A stretch of 64,000 nt of DNA from G963668605 sp963668605 (GTDB taxonomy: Bacteria; Acidobacteriota; Terriglobia; Bryobacterales; Bryobacteraceae), in the NCBI GenBank assembly GCA_963668605.1, contig OY764903.1:5642001-5706000 (forward strand), in the 5' to 3' direction. The notes below the pieces were generated by a model. The model saw nothing but the letters and a program-made list of their open reading frames with translations, ran no database searches and was not told the origin of the DNA. Below are positions 15,456 to 25,555 of the stretch, piece after piece. Each line of letters begins with the position of its first letter. The first letter of the stretch is position 1. The position numbers and the translations under genes are program-made.

Positions 15456-18400
15456 TCAATTCAACGGATTGGATGGCGTATCCAACACCTCTCGAACCTT
15501 CACCGCCAATGCATCGGGGCTGAACGGCTTCTGGAGAAACGATGCGCCATGATCGAGTACACCCCGTTGACTGATCACATCCTGTGTGTAGCCTGAAATA
15601 TAGACAACCTTCAAACATGGGTGACGTTCTTTCAACCGTTCGGCCACCTTCTTGCCGTTCATTCCCGGCAGAACCACATCCGTCAGCAATAGGTGAATTT
15701 CCCCCGGATGCTGTTTGGCGACAGCAATCGCCTGTTCGCCACCTGCCGCTTCGATGACCACATAGCCGTACTCTTTCAATACAGCCCTGGCATAGGATCT
15801 AACGGCATCTTGATCTTCGACAAGGAGAACCGTCTCGCCACCAGCTTTTGCCTTGGCGCTGAGTGCTCTTGTCTCTGGGTGTGCCGAGCCTTCAGTCCGA
15901 GGGAGATAGATGTTGAACGAAGTTCCTACTCCGACCTCGCTCCGCACTGTGATCCAGCCGTTGCTCTGACGGATAATACCGTAGACCGTCGCCAGACCGA
16001 GTCCCGTTCCTTTGCCCACCTCTTTTGTTGTGAAAAACGGCTCGAAGATCTGCGCACGGGTCACGTCGTCCATGCCATGTCCGGTGTCCGTCACGGTCAT
16101 GAGAACATAGCTCCCTGAAACGGCGGTGGGGTGAATGGCGGCGGCACCTGCGTCGTCAACTTCAACGTTCGCAGTTTCAATGTCGAGTTCTCCGCCGTTA
16201 GGCATGGCGTCACGAGCATTCACGGCGAGGTTCATGATGACCTGATAAATCTGATCGGGGTCTGCATTGACTTGTCCCAAGGAACGGTCGAGCTTCGTCT
16301 TTAGTGCTAGGTCTTCACCGATCATGCGTTGCAGCATCGGTACGGCGTCGCCTATCGTTTTGTTGAGATCTATTATCCTTGGATCGATTACCTGCTTGCG
16401 GCTGAATGCCAGTAGTTGCTTGGTGAGGCTGGCCGCATGTTCTCCTGCTTGACTAATCTGCTCCGCATACGGGCGCAACGGATCATGGGCATGCAATCGG
16501 TTCAGCAGGAAGCCACTGTAGCCGTTGATGACGGTCAGCAGATTATTGAAGTCGTGCGCCACGCCACCCGCCAGTCTGCCTACACTTTCCAGTTTTTGAG
16601 CTTGGCGGAACTGCTTCTCCAGTTCGGCATTCTCGGCTTCTCGACGTTTGTCTTCGGTGATTTCAAGGTGGGTTCCTATCATTCGGATGGGTCGGCCTTG
16701 TGCATCTCGTTCAACGACCATGCCACGGCTCAGTATCCAGCGCCAATCGCCTGACTTGTGGCGCATCCGAAGTTCGACACAGAACTCCTTGCCCCCGTAA
16801 AGATGTTCGTGGTGGGCTTTATCTACACGACCAATATCGTCTGGGTGGACTAGGACTCTCCAGCCATCATAGTCTTTGGCAAATTCGTCAGGCTCGTATC
16901 CAAGCATCCTGGTGTAGTTGGGGCTGAACACGGCATGTTTACTTGGAATGTTCCAGTCCCACACGCCTTCGCTGTTGGCTTCGAGGACGAGTCGCAGACG
17001 TTGCTCATTCTTACGAATTGCTTCCTGCGCCGCTTTGCGCTCCGTGATGTCGATGGTCGTTGAAATCGCACACCGTTTGCCGTCGAGTTCAATGAAGTCC
17101 GTTGAAAGCAAGCCAGTACGAATGTCGCCAGTTTTGCATCGGATGCGCCATTCATAATTGTGAACCCTTCCTTCGGCCAGGAGTCGCTTCATGGCTACCT
17201 CAAGCTCACGAGGATCAGCCCACAATTGCAGTTCCTGCGAAGTGCGCCCAATCACTTCCTCACGCAGATAGCCAGTGAGTCCTTCAAAAGCCTGATTGAC
17301 ATCAAGAATACGATTGCCTTCTTCTTCCGGGCTGAACAGAACCGTCATGGCTGGATTGAGCGTGAAGGCAGTGGCAAACTTCCTATCTGACTGCCGTAGC
17401 GCCTCGTCTGCCAGTTTGCGCTCGGTGACGTCCATTGCCATACTCATGGCTAATCGTCTGCCATCTGGAAGCCTACCGAGTGGAGCCGATGCAAAGTCCC
17501 AAGTGCGCTTCTTCCCGCACTTGGTCCGGATTTCATACTCGCCTTCGTTAATCTTTCCTGTCAGCCCGTATAGGCGATCGATATCCGCCTGAACCAGGTG
17601 TTTTCGCTCGCCATAAGCTCGCTCCGTCCAATCGGCGATGGTTGGGATGTCCGCATGCGAATAGCCCGTAATCTCCGTCCAGGCATCGCTGACCATGAGG
17701 ATTTCCCCGTCCTCGGCATGCAACAGGAGCGGGAACGGCGCTTGCAGGACGGCTCGACGCAAGCGTTCCTCGCTCTCCCGCAGCGCAAGCTCGGCTTTCT
17801 TTTGGTCGGTTCTATCAAGAAAGGCAACGATCCCGGCTACGACGTTGCCATGCGCATCTCTAACTGGGGCAGCATTGGCTATAACGCTGCGATCATTGTT
17901 ATCGGATCTGCGGACGATGAACTCCCGTGTGCACGGTTCGCCAAATAGAATCGCACGGGCTAGCGGCACTTCCTCAGTCTTCAACGGCGTTCCATCGAGA
18001 TCCAGTAGCTGCCAGCCAGACACATACTGATTAACCCCAACGCCGTCCACAACATCCTGACGTTCCGCACCACGGATTATCAATCCGGCTTCATTCACGT
18101 ACCGCAAGTTGCCGCTAGGAGCATCAGCGATGGCGATACCGACTTGGCAACTATCCAATGCGGTTTGCAGGAGTGTTTGAGTTTCCAGTAGCAGGGCTTC
18201 TGCACGTTTGCGCTCGGTGATGTCCTCGATCATGCATAGGTGGCGCAGATGTAAGTTGCCTTCCACAGAAACCGGAGCGATAGTCATATTGATCCAGACT
18301 GGGGTGCCGTCGTGGTGAAGATAACGTTTCTCCATGTGGAACCCGGATATTTCTCCAGCATTCAACAGCGCCATGTTGTCCAAATCTGCTTGGACATCAT

Positions 18401-18884
18401 CCGGGTGTGTAATGCTCATCCAGTCGATATGTGCCAACTCCTCCATCGTTCTACCTGCGATCTTGGCGAACATAGGATTCACGGAATAGATATGCCCCGT
18501 GAGCGAGTCGATCACTGCGATGCCTAAAGGAGCCTCATTGAACACGGTTTTGAAGCGGGTCTCACTCTCCCGCAGTGCCTCTTCCGCCAGTCTACGTTTG
18601 GTGATGTCCCGGAGAAAGCAAATAAACCTGCCGCCATCGGTGGTTCGATACTGAACGCTGATCTCGACGTCAAAGACGCTACCGTCCTTACGACGGTGCC
18701 GGGACTCAAAACGATCCTCTCCCTGCGCCATGATCCTTTGCATGTGAGCGGCTGTGTCGGTGGCCGCTTCAATACTCTCCAGATCGGGAAGTTGCATCGC
18801 CAGCAATTCGTCAGTGCTGTAGCCGCTCATCCGGCAGTAAGCTTCGTTCACCTCCAGCAGACGCCCCTGCAAATCGACCACCAC
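15456..18884 (-). pseudogene. Hybrid histidine kinase, C-terminal fragment (interrupted by IS)
   Basis: About 1,142 codons encoding six PAS domains in series, each closing with a PAC-type segment such as DITERKxA, then HisKA with the phospho-acceptor His in GGVAHDFNNLL. A HATPase_c domain follows (DTGHGMDD, PFFTTKEVGKGTGLGLA), then a C-terminal receiver (LLVEDQDAVRS, LLLTDVVLPGMNG). The open frame begins inside the insertion sequence at 18882. Removing the IS and one copy of its 9-base target duplication joins it in frame to the fragment at 20205-21182, giving an intact gene of 1,462 codons. The fragment has no obvious ribosome site of its own, so it may be silent. Confidence 0.9.
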
Positions 18885-20210
18885 TAGTGTCCGGCTAAAA
18901 GTCGAACAGAATCAACTGGTTGCCAGAATCGGCTAAGTCGTTCTCGAAGCTCGACGCTTGAAGTGCCCGTAGAATGGGCGTTTTCTCGAAAAGCGTCACG
19001 CTCAAAATCTGTAGAATTTGGTAGAGGCTCGCTTCCAGCCCCAAGCGCTTGCGGACGATGGCCACCAACACATAAACGGACACCGCGATCCAAATCTGGG
19101 TCTTCACCGCGTTCTCGCTGGTGCCGAAGAAGGCCTTGATCCGCAGGTGCTGCTTGATCCACTTGAAGAACAATTCTACCTGCCAGCGGCACTTGTAGAC
19201 TTGGGCGATAGTAAGTGCCGGCAGCGTGAAGTTGTTGGTGAGGAACTTGAACCGCTTCCTTGTTTCCACATCGAGGTAACTCACACGCCGCAACGCATCC
19301 GGATACGCTTTCGCTGAATTGATCGCGGTCAGGATGACCGTATGATCGGAGCGCACGCCGCTGCTCTTGTCCACCGGGTGTGAGTAGCGGCGCTGGAGCA
19401 GGACGTTGGATTTCGTGCGCACGACGAAGAAAGCCGAGCTGAGCGCGAACTTGTAGAGGCGCTCGAAATCGACGTAGGCGCGATCCATGACGTAGAACGC
19501 CCCGGCTTCGGGCAGGATCTCGTCGAGGATGTTGACATCGTGCACTTTGCCGTCCGTAACCCTGATAAACGTGGGGATGTTGCCGTGAAGATCCAGCAGC
19601 GTGTGCATCTTGACGGCGGCCTTGTGTTTGCGGAACTTGGCCCACGGGAACAGCGCCAGACACAGATCGATGGTGGTGGAGTCGAGCGCGTACAGGCTGT
19701 GCGCCAGATCGACACCTATCGGATCTTGAGCGTAGAGCGGTCTGGCGATGCGGATCAAGACCCGCGCAAAATCGGAATAGATGCGCCAGTCGTGGCGCTC
19801 GTTGGCGTCGGCCAGCGTGGTGCGTGCCACCTTGCCCCGCAACCCCATGTGGTACAGCTTGGGACCGACCGACCGCAGACACGCTTCGATATCTCGCAAG
19901 CTCTCGCGGTAAGTCAACTGCGCAAATGCCATCGCCAGATACTGATCCCAACAAGAGAAGCCTCTCTGGTGTGAGTCGCCTTGATAGCGGGTTACACATT
20001 TCTGAAACTCCTTGCTTGAAGCATGCTCGATCAGTTGAGAGAAGACGGTGCGCCCAGCGTTCATCCACCATTGTTCCGCATCCGCAACTCGCCCTCATTC
20101 GGCCCCAGAACGCCACTTCGGAATTCAAATCGTCCCCGTGCTGAACGTCGGCATCTGCATGAAGCATAGAGAGTTAGTCGGTTGTTTGGAAATTTAGCCG
20201 GACACTAGTG
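18882..20210 (-). mobile_element. IS4-family insertion sequence, 1,329 bp
   Basis: The ends are 18-base perfect inverted repeats, CACTAGTGTCCGGCTAAA on the left and its complement on the right. The 9-base direct repeat ATCGACCAC flanks the element at 18873-18881 and 20211-20219, the expected target-site duplication. It contains one complete transposase gene on the minus strand and sits inside a histidine kinase gene. Intact ends, an intact gene and an unmutated target duplication point to a recent insertion. Confidence 0.95.
18895..20064 (-). CDS. IS4-family transposase with DUF4372 N-terminus
   Basis: The 389-residue product has an N-terminal domain of DUF4372 type (VFSQLIEHASSKEFQ) and a DDE catalytic core: D128 in ALDSTTIDLCL, D194 in YVMDRAYVDF, and the IS4 signature Y-x2-R-x3-E-x6-K in YKCRWQVELFFKWIK, with E297. 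Length is normal for the family. It spans nearly the whole IS and appears functional. Confidence 0.95.
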   Translation of the reverse strand: MNAGRTVFSQLIEHASSKEFQKCVTRYQGDSHQRGFSCWDQYLAMAFAQLTYRESLRDIEACLRSVGPKLYHMGLRGKVARTTLADANERHDWRIYSDFARVLIRIARPLYAQDPIGVDLAHSLYALDSTTIDLCLALFPWAKFRKHKAAVKMHTLLDLHGNIPTFIRVTDGKVHDVNILDEILPEAGAFYVMDRAYVDFERLYKFALSSAFFVVRTKSNVLLQRRYSHPVDKSSGVRSDHTVILTAINSAKAYPDALRRVSYLDVETRKRFKFLTNNFTLPALTIAQVYKCRWQVELFFKWIKQHLRIKAFFGTSENAVKTQIWIAVSVYVLVAIVRKRLGLEASLYQILQILSVTLFEKTPILRALQASSFENDLADSGNQLILFDF

Positions 20211-21182
20211 ATCGACCACCCAGAAGCCATCCATCGCCGTCTGGAGGATAGTCTGGTGCCGCTTCTCCTTCTTTCTCAGCTTTTCTTCTGTTCGTTTGTG
20301 CTCGGCAATGACCCACGCCAGCTCAGCGAAGCGGGTGACGGTTTCCATGTCCTGTTGGCCATAATCCGCAGCCTTGTTCCCTACGCCCAGGATGGCGACA
20401 ATTCGATCACGTCTGAACACAGGAACCACAAGTTCTCTCACCACCTCTGCGTGGCCTGGAGGCAAGCCTTTCCGGTGGGGCAGACTCTGATAATCATTGT
20501 GGATGATCGCCCTGCGTTCCCGGACACAATCTGCCCACACTCCCGCCATTCCAAGGTCATAATGCAATCCTTGGCCTTCAGCCTTACAGTAGTCACGTAG
20601 GGTGGCGGTAGACCACGCCTGCAAATGCGCCGATTGCTCGTCCTCCGACACGAAGTGGCAGAACCCAACTTTGCTTTCAGTCAGGGCGCACACCTCATCA
20701 AGGGTTTGCTGGAGTACTTCCCCCAGTGAATGATCACCTGCAAACCGAAGTAGAGAAAACACAGCCTGATGGACTCGTGCCTCCGCTTGCCAAGCCACGT
20801 CCACTGCTGAGCTTTCAGGCACGTCTCGTGCAGTCACCAGGAAGTGGCTTGCGGCACCCGTGGCTCCCCTGATCGGCGAGATCGTAATCTCTAACGGAAC
20901 CGCATGACCGGATTTCTGGGGGAATGGCGACTTTCCTTTCCAGGGTTTCCCAGTAGCAGCAACCGTCTGGAAGTTGTCCTGCATGGAAGTCCCCAGTACG
21001 ACCGATCCGAGAGGTTGCCCAACGAGATCGTCGGCGGCGTAGCCAACGAGTGCTTCCAGATGCGGATTGACGCATAGTACGACGCCGCTGCAATCGGTGA
21101 TCATCGCTGCCATCGGCAGGGATGCAAGGGTCGGTAGCAGAACCTCAACTTCCTGAGCAAGAGCCATTTGCCGCACGTCCAT
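20205..21182 (-). pseudogene. Hybrid histidine kinase, N-terminal fragment (PAS-GAF)
   Basis: The fragment is 325 codons. A PAS domain (about residues 12-125) is followed by a GAF domain (about 135-295, with VRELVVPVFRRDRIVAILGV), then the start of a further PAS domain that is cut at GFWVVD by the IS. The frame then runs a codon into the IS and stops. The next gene upstream ends at an in-frame TAG 35 codons before this ATG. Chemical or light input domains without kinase would not signal alone. Confidence 0.9.
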
Positions 21183-21284
21183 GTCTGGTATGCAGATGAT
21201 TGTAACCCTTCCGTCGTCTTCCTGCGCCGAGTTTTCAACCGCCGCCCGATGCGCCAGCCGTAGTGCGGTCTCGCAATTCCTTGG

Positions 21285-21530
21285 CTACCTGAATTCGAGG
21301 TCGCCAGCGGCGTCCAGACCGTATTGTCCCAGGTATCGACGCATGGAACCATACGCCTCGGCCAGTTCCACCTGGAACTCCTGCTTCGCCAAGCCCCACC
21401 GTTCATTGGCATAGCGATACGACGGTCGCTGCTTCCCTGGTTGGCTCATGACGTAGCGAACGAGTTCCCGCTGGATCGGCGGTAGGCGCTCGATGGCGGC
21501 TGGCAGGATTTCGTTCCAGGTGAAGATCAT
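21285..21530 (-). CDS. Small helical protein with sigma-region-4-like sequence
   Basis: Translation from the ATG at 21530 gives 81 residues. The middle reads AAIERLPPIQRELVRYVMSQ and later RYANERWGLAKQEFQVELAEA, reminiscent of the helix-turn-helix of sigma-70 region 4, where LPxxQRE is common. No ribosome site is obvious and the frame stays open upstream to 21965. It stops with TAG in the same frame as the histidine kinase fragment, and the codons in between look coding. Function unknown. Confidence 0.5.
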   Translation of the reverse strand: MIFTWNEILPAAIERLPPIQRELVRYVMSQPGKQRPSYRYANERWGLAKQEFQVELAEAYGSMRRYLGQYGLDAAGDLEFR

Positions 21531-21768
21531 GATGGGATTTAGCCTGGGCGGAACTCGGCGCTGTGTGGCTCCACGTTCGATTGCTGCCGCCAGTGGGGTA
21601 ACGGGGCGGGGTGGCATGACACAACGCCAGGAAACCAATTTTGTGACGGCTTCCTGGCGCATCCTGCGGCAAGCGGCGGCTTCCAGGGTGGTCTTCCAGG
21701 TGCCGTGGACGCAAATGGCGGCTACAGTTGGCTTCCAGGCTCGCTTCCCGTGGTCGCCGCAACCCCAC

Positions 21769-21782
21769 TGGCGTATACGCCA
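21769..21782. repeat. Palindrome TGGCGTATACGCCA, copy 2
   Basis: Perfect copy in the gap between the genes at 21285-21530 and 21847-22854. Confidence 0.85.
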
Positions 21783-21824
21783 ATCTTCCCCGTCGCTGGT
21801 CGCTGGCGGTCGCCCTGGCGAAAG

Positions 21825-21838
21825 TTGCGTATACGCCA
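21825..21838. repeat. Palindrome variant TTGCGTATACGCCA, copy 3
   Basis: One-base variant lying 42 bases after copy 2 in the same gap, nine bases before the end of the minus-strand gene. Confidence 0.8.
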
Positions 21839-21846
21839 TTTGATGT

Positions 21847-22854
21847 TCATAGCCTTCGGCCTTCTGGATTGCCGCCCTGCGGCTTGGCCTCAGTCCGACG
21901 AGCTTTCTGCTGGTTGGCGATACGGTGGCGGCTGGCTTCGCCGTGGAAGAACTGCTCTTCCCCAACTTTGACGTGGTCGTGGTCGTACTGGTCGTAGGTG
22001 CCCTGCTTGAACTGCGGGTGCTCCCAATAGAAGGCGTCGGTGTTGTAAGGAGCCTTCATCAGCGACTGATCGTATTCGTCGGCATATGGAGACTTCACGT
22101 ACTTCCCGGTTCCAGGATCATACTGGTACGAAACGAAGAAGCGGTAGCCGACTCGTGGCAGTTTCATGCCTGTCTGCTGGCAAGAGTACCGCCAGTCCAG
22201 GAAGATCTCCAGGCAGCAGAGCCACCACTCCACACGATCACGCTTGTCCTTAATGAGACGGTAGACGCCTTTCCGAACTCGTTCGACTATGGGTGCAGAA
22301 GCATTCTCCTGCTGACGGACGCCATCTTCCAACTGGCGCTTAATCGCCTTGAGCGAGTGATTGACACCGTCGCTCAGTGCCACCTGCCACGGTTCCGCCG
22401 ATTGGGGATTTTCCTGCCACTTGTGGAGTTCATCCAAGATCTGCTGCGCCGTCCTGGTCTCGTTCTCGAACAACTGGAACAGGACGAGGAAATGCGGACT
22501 CTTGCGGTTGTAGATCGCTTCTCCCTCAAGACTGGCCGCATAGTATTTGCGGATGTTCCGTGTATGTGCGATGGCTTCGGGAATGATCTTGCGGACGAGT
22601 TCTTCGTCGAACATGAAACGGGACTGCTTGCCTTGATGTTCGGAAATATAGTTGCGCCCAATCGTCAGGAGTTTCTCATGGTCGATGGTGACGAACGTCG
22701 CTTGGGTGATGATGGTCTGTAACGGGGTGTTGGCCGAGAACCAGAGCTTTCGGAATTTCCGTGAGAAGTTGGTTTCGCCGCTGAAAAGTTGAAATCGTTC
22801 ACGGCTGGAAAACTGACCGCCGAGTTCGTGTAGTTCTAGTGATGGACTGTTCAT
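21847..22854 (-). CDS. Hypothetical protein of the right-hand element
   Basis: I chose the ATG at 22854 because GGAG lies five bases before it; a longer frame to 22920 exists. The product is 335 residues, mixed alpha/beta, rich in aromatic and charged residues (SRKFRKLWFSANTPLQTII, RVEWWLCCLEIFLDWRY, YWEHPQFKQGTYDQYDHDH). I do not recognise a family. The sequence just before the start (GGAGATCACATG) closely resembles that before the gene at 14913, suggesting a shared translation-initiation sequence in this element. Confidence 0.65.
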   Translation of the reverse strand: MNSPSLELHELGGQFSSRERFQLFSGETNFSRKFRKLWFSANTPLQTIITQATFVTIDHEKLLTIGRNYISEHQGKQSRFMFDEELVRKIIPEAIAHTRNIRKYYAASLEGEAIYNRKSPHFLVLFQLFENETRTAQQILDELHKWQENPQSAEPWQVALSDGVNHSLKAIKRQLEDGVRQQENASAPIVERVRKGVYRLIKDKRDRVEWWLCCLEIFLDWRYSCQQTGMKLPRVGYRFFVSYQYDPGTGKYVKSPYADEYDQSLMKAPYNTDAFYWEHPQFKQGTYDQYDHDHVKVGEEQFFHGEASRHRIANQQKARRTEAKPQGGNPEGRRL

Positions 22855-22929
22855 GTGATCTCCGTGGCGTCCGTCTGTATTGAGTTGGGTTGAGTCGTGA
22901 GACCCAACCCGACTAATCACACGAACGGG

Positions 22930-23300
22930 CGCAGCAGCCTCCGTCGAGGTCGCCGTGTGTATTTATACCTGCCGTCAGGCGGTATCCACGGGGGTCAGCC
23001 AGTTCCAGGTATTCAATGACGGCCTACGACGCAGGAACGAGTGCCGTCATTGGCATGTTGATCGACGGCCTCCTTCATTGGAGGGTTGACGGACGGCTTC
23101 CCGTCATGGGCATCCTGACTGGCCGACTGTCGTCATTGAAGGGGTGGCGGATGGATTTCCGTCAGGTTGCCGCCTTTGAGAGGTTGAATGAATGATTACC
23201 GTCATTGAGAGGTTCATTGACGAGTTGCCGCTGCTGCGGCCTTGCAGGAAGGATTGTCGTCACCGTCGACGGTTCAGGTCGCCGCATTCCAATGAAGAAG
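22930..23300. repeat. Degenerate short repeats around CCGTCATTGA-GGTTGACGG
   Basis: About six imperfect copies of a unit of 25-30 bases built from CCGTCATTG, a short purine stretch, then GGTTGACGG or similar can be seen (for example near 23020, 23060, 23100, 23130, 23170 and 23200). There is no supported coding frame. The copies are too divergent and unevenly spaced for a CRISPR. Confidence 0.5.
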
Positions 23301-23314
23301 GAACCAGTCGATCC

Positions 23315-23419
23315 ACGCTCCGTTTTGGGTGTACATTGTCTTAGTCGCCAAGTGACACTGTGTATGACTGTGTGTGACTAGTAACTATAAACAGTTAATG
23401 TACAGCCAAAACGGAGCGT
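23315..23419. repeat. Twin structured repeat, copy 1 (long inverted repeat)
   Basis: Arms at 23315-23337 (ACGCTCCGTTTTGGGTGTACATT, one mismatch) and 23397-23419 enclose a loop of 59 bases that includes a small hairpin TAACT-ATAAAC-AGTTA. The right arm can alternatively pair with bases immediately downstream (ACGGAGC-GTG-GCTCCGT). Copy 2 is at 23677. Confidence 0.8.
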
Positions 23420-23676
23420 GGCTCCGTTCATGGAAGTACATATCTGGATTTGTTGGAATTAGATTGAGAAGAAGACCATCCTATTCTACAAGGGAGAATG
23501 TTATCCTGCCGCTGCATGCTCCAGATGGTTGCATGTCCTCACTCTCCAACTGGTAACCCCATGACGGTTCTTGTTTCCTACAAGCCGAGGAACGTCACCC
23601 GTTGCGTCATGTCGATCATGTCCTACAAGAACATGATCAAGTTGCCGTCATGTCCAACTGGAACCTCCAAACCTAA

Positions 23677-23767
23677 GCTCCGTTTTCCGTGTACATTGTC
23701 TTAGTCGCCAAGTGTCACTGTGTGTCACAAGTAACTATAAACAGTTAATGTACACTGAAAACGGAGC
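23677..23767. repeat. Twin structured repeat, copy 2
   Basis: Arms at 23677-23697 and 23747-23767 with one mismatch; the loop is 49 bases and nearly identical to that of copy 1, including TAACTATAAACAGTTA. Where copy 1 has GG in the left arm, copy 2 has CC with partly matching changes in the right arm. The competing downstream hairpin is AACGGAGC-GTA-GCTCCGTT. About 250-330 bases after each copy are also similar, with several CTACAAG motifs. Confidence 0.8.
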
Positions 23768-23999
23768 GTAGCTCCGTTGTTGGCAATACATCTGCTGGTT
23801 TGTAGGATTGAGATTGAGAAGAAGATCACCCTACCCTACAAGAGATAAGGTTATCCTGCCGCTACATGATCGAACTGGCGACCTATTCTCAACCTCCAAC
23901 TGGTAACCCAACGAGGTGGATCTATTCCTACAAGCGACAGGAAAGTCGCCTGTCGCAACCTCTCGATTACAGGTCACACGTTCGGCATGTCGATCATGA

Positions 24000-24023
24000 G
24001 CAATTTCCGCAAGCGGAAATTGC
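24000..24023. repeat. Perfect 11-bp inverted repeat
   Basis: GCAATTTCCGC-AA-GCGGAAATTGC, a strong hairpin in the non-coding repeat region downstream of structured copy 2. No T-run follows, so it is not an obvious terminator. Confidence 0.7.
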
Positions 24024-24239
24024 GGCAAGCCCGTCCTGTTAAGTTCAGATCTCTACAAGGACATGATCAGGTTGCCGTCAGGTTCAACTGGAACGAATGA
24101 TCCAATGTCGGGTTCATTGCCGCCAAAGATTACATGACGGATGACGAACCACCAGATTGATCCTATCCTACAAGAGAGAGGTTGCCACCGCCGCTCTCAT
24201 CTTGCATAGGCATGATCGAGTAGGCAACCAGTCCACACA

Positions 24240-24560
24240 GGCACCCATTCGAACTGGACGCTTGCCTCCGCTGCCATGTTGCGCCAGTTGCGGCAGTTGG
24301 CTATTCGAGGTTCCGCTGCCGTCATGTAGGGTTCCATTGGCGTCGATGGTTCCGCCGTCGTCCAGGGTTGCGCCACCGTCATATGGTATTCGGTTGCCAC
24401 AACTGAGGATCTGGTTGCCGCCGTCGAATTCCCGATGGCGTCGAAAGTTGCGCCGCCGTCAAATAGGGTTCTGTCCTCGTCCAGGGTTCCGCTGGCGTCC
24501 AGCGTCTTGTTGCCGCCACGTCGCCTTCTGGTGGTCGTACAGGGTTCCCGCCGCCACATA
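24240..24560. repeat. Degenerate GGTTCCGCCGTCG-type repeats
   Basis: Around ten imperfect copies of a motif like GGTTGCGCCGCCGTC, spaced 20-35 bases apart. A minus-strand open frame crosses them and yields repetitive Thr/Ala/Glu-rich sequence, but without a start signal or family match I do not call it a gene. Confidence 0.45.
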
Positions 24561-24769
24561 CCGCAATGGAGAAAGGGTTGCGCCGTCCGACTGCGGGATG
24601 CGAGAGAGAAGGGAAACTGCCACATTCCGTGGATTTGCGGATCTTGCCACATTCTCGAAAATGATGCTGCAGAACCGCCCTCAACAGCTATCTCCAGGAA
24701 CCCGCCGCAACTTCCACACGGGCAATTCCAGGGAACGATAAATACCAGCAGAGGGCACAGGAGGCCAAT

Positions 24770-25009
24770 ATGACAACAACTAAATCGCAAGCGTCGGTTG
24801 CCAGGGTGGAGATGACGCTACGGATGCCAGCGGACATGGCAAAGGCGGTCAGCAACTCGGCAAGGATATTGAACATGACCAAAAGTGATTTTCTGCGCAA
24901 GAGCGTGAAGAGGAACCTGGAGTACGTGGCGAAGAACGAATTGCCGCTGATCGAGACGAACTCCCGCCTGAAAGAGGCATTGACGGTCGAACTGACGGGT
25001 GGCCGCTAA
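24770..25009 (+). CDS. Small ribbon-helix-helix-like DNA-binding protein
   Basis: The product is 79 residues with an AGGAGG ribosome site just upstream. The segment VEMTLRMPADMAKAVSNSAR, then LNMTKSDFLRKSVKRNL, has the strand-helix-helix pattern of CopG/Arc-type repressors. The next gene starts on its stop codon (TAATG), so the pair is co-translated. Likely a repressor or partition-type regulator of the element. Confidence 0.7.
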   Translation: MTTTKSQASVARVEMTLRMPADMAKAVSNSARILNMTKSDFLRKSVKRNLEYVAKNELPLIETNSRLKEALTVELTGGR

Positions 25010-25377
25010 TGGACATCATCATTGATTTCGACGACGACCATCCGAGCGGCTTCAAGACCATAAAGTGGGATGACGAACCTGAAGAACCACTCGCATACCG
25101 CAACACTAGGGATGGCGACGACAGGAACGAGCAGGTTCCAACCGAGGAATTTACCGCCGAGGAGACGTGGCATGAGATCCTCGCCGCAATTTTCACCTCG
25201 TTCCTGCATGAACAGAAAGACGAGTTCCTGAAACTCCGAACGCTGGATCTCAATCCGCAACATCAGCACATGTCCGAGCATGTGGCCGTGTGCGACGACT
25301 GCAGGGTGACAGTGGAGTCAGCGGAGGCGGAACGGAAGGCGAGGAACATGGCAGGACTGGCCGATGGGTGGGAATAG
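25009..25377 (+). CDS. Acidic hypothetical protein with a His-Cys cluster
   Basis: The 122-residue product is strongly acidic at the N-terminus (DFDDDHPSGF) and ends with a HMSEHVAVCDDCR segment that could bind zinc (H-x3-H-x3-C-x2-C), like the short zinc motif of anti-sigma factors. It overlaps the RHH-like gene by one base. Function unknown. Confidence 0.65.
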   Translation: MDIIIDFDDDHPSGFKTIKWDDEPEEPLAYRNTRDGDDRNEQVPTEEFTAEETWHEILAAIFTSFLHEQKDEFLKLRTLDLNPQHQHMSEHVAVCDDCRVTVESAEAERKARNMAGLADGWE

Positions 25378-25538
25378 CGTCTGTGCCCATGAAACGAGAA
25401 TTGCCGAGTTGCCGCTACTCCGGATCAGTGACACAGAGACGACCGGACAGCGTAAGGTTCGGCAGGGTGAGGTTTCAGCGGTGGGGAACAGGAAGGAGCA
25501 AAGGCTGGAACGCCTGGGTGTGTTTCCAGCCTTTCGGT

Positions 25539-25552
25539 TGGCGTATACGCCA
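25539..25552. repeat. Palindrome TGGCGTATACGCCA, copy 4
   Basis: Perfect copy between the convergent ends of the genes at 25009-25377 and 25556-26227. Confidence 0.85.
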
Positions 25553-25555
25553 TGT

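Noticed and set aside
22930..24600. Possible CRISPR array
   Set aside because: Repeat units are imperfect, of different families and unevenly spaced, and there are no cas genes.
24197..24790. Minus-strand ORF of 197 codons with repetitive sequence
   Set aside because: No start signal, crosses degenerate DNA repeats, overlaps the ribosome site of the plus-strand gene at 24770, no family match.
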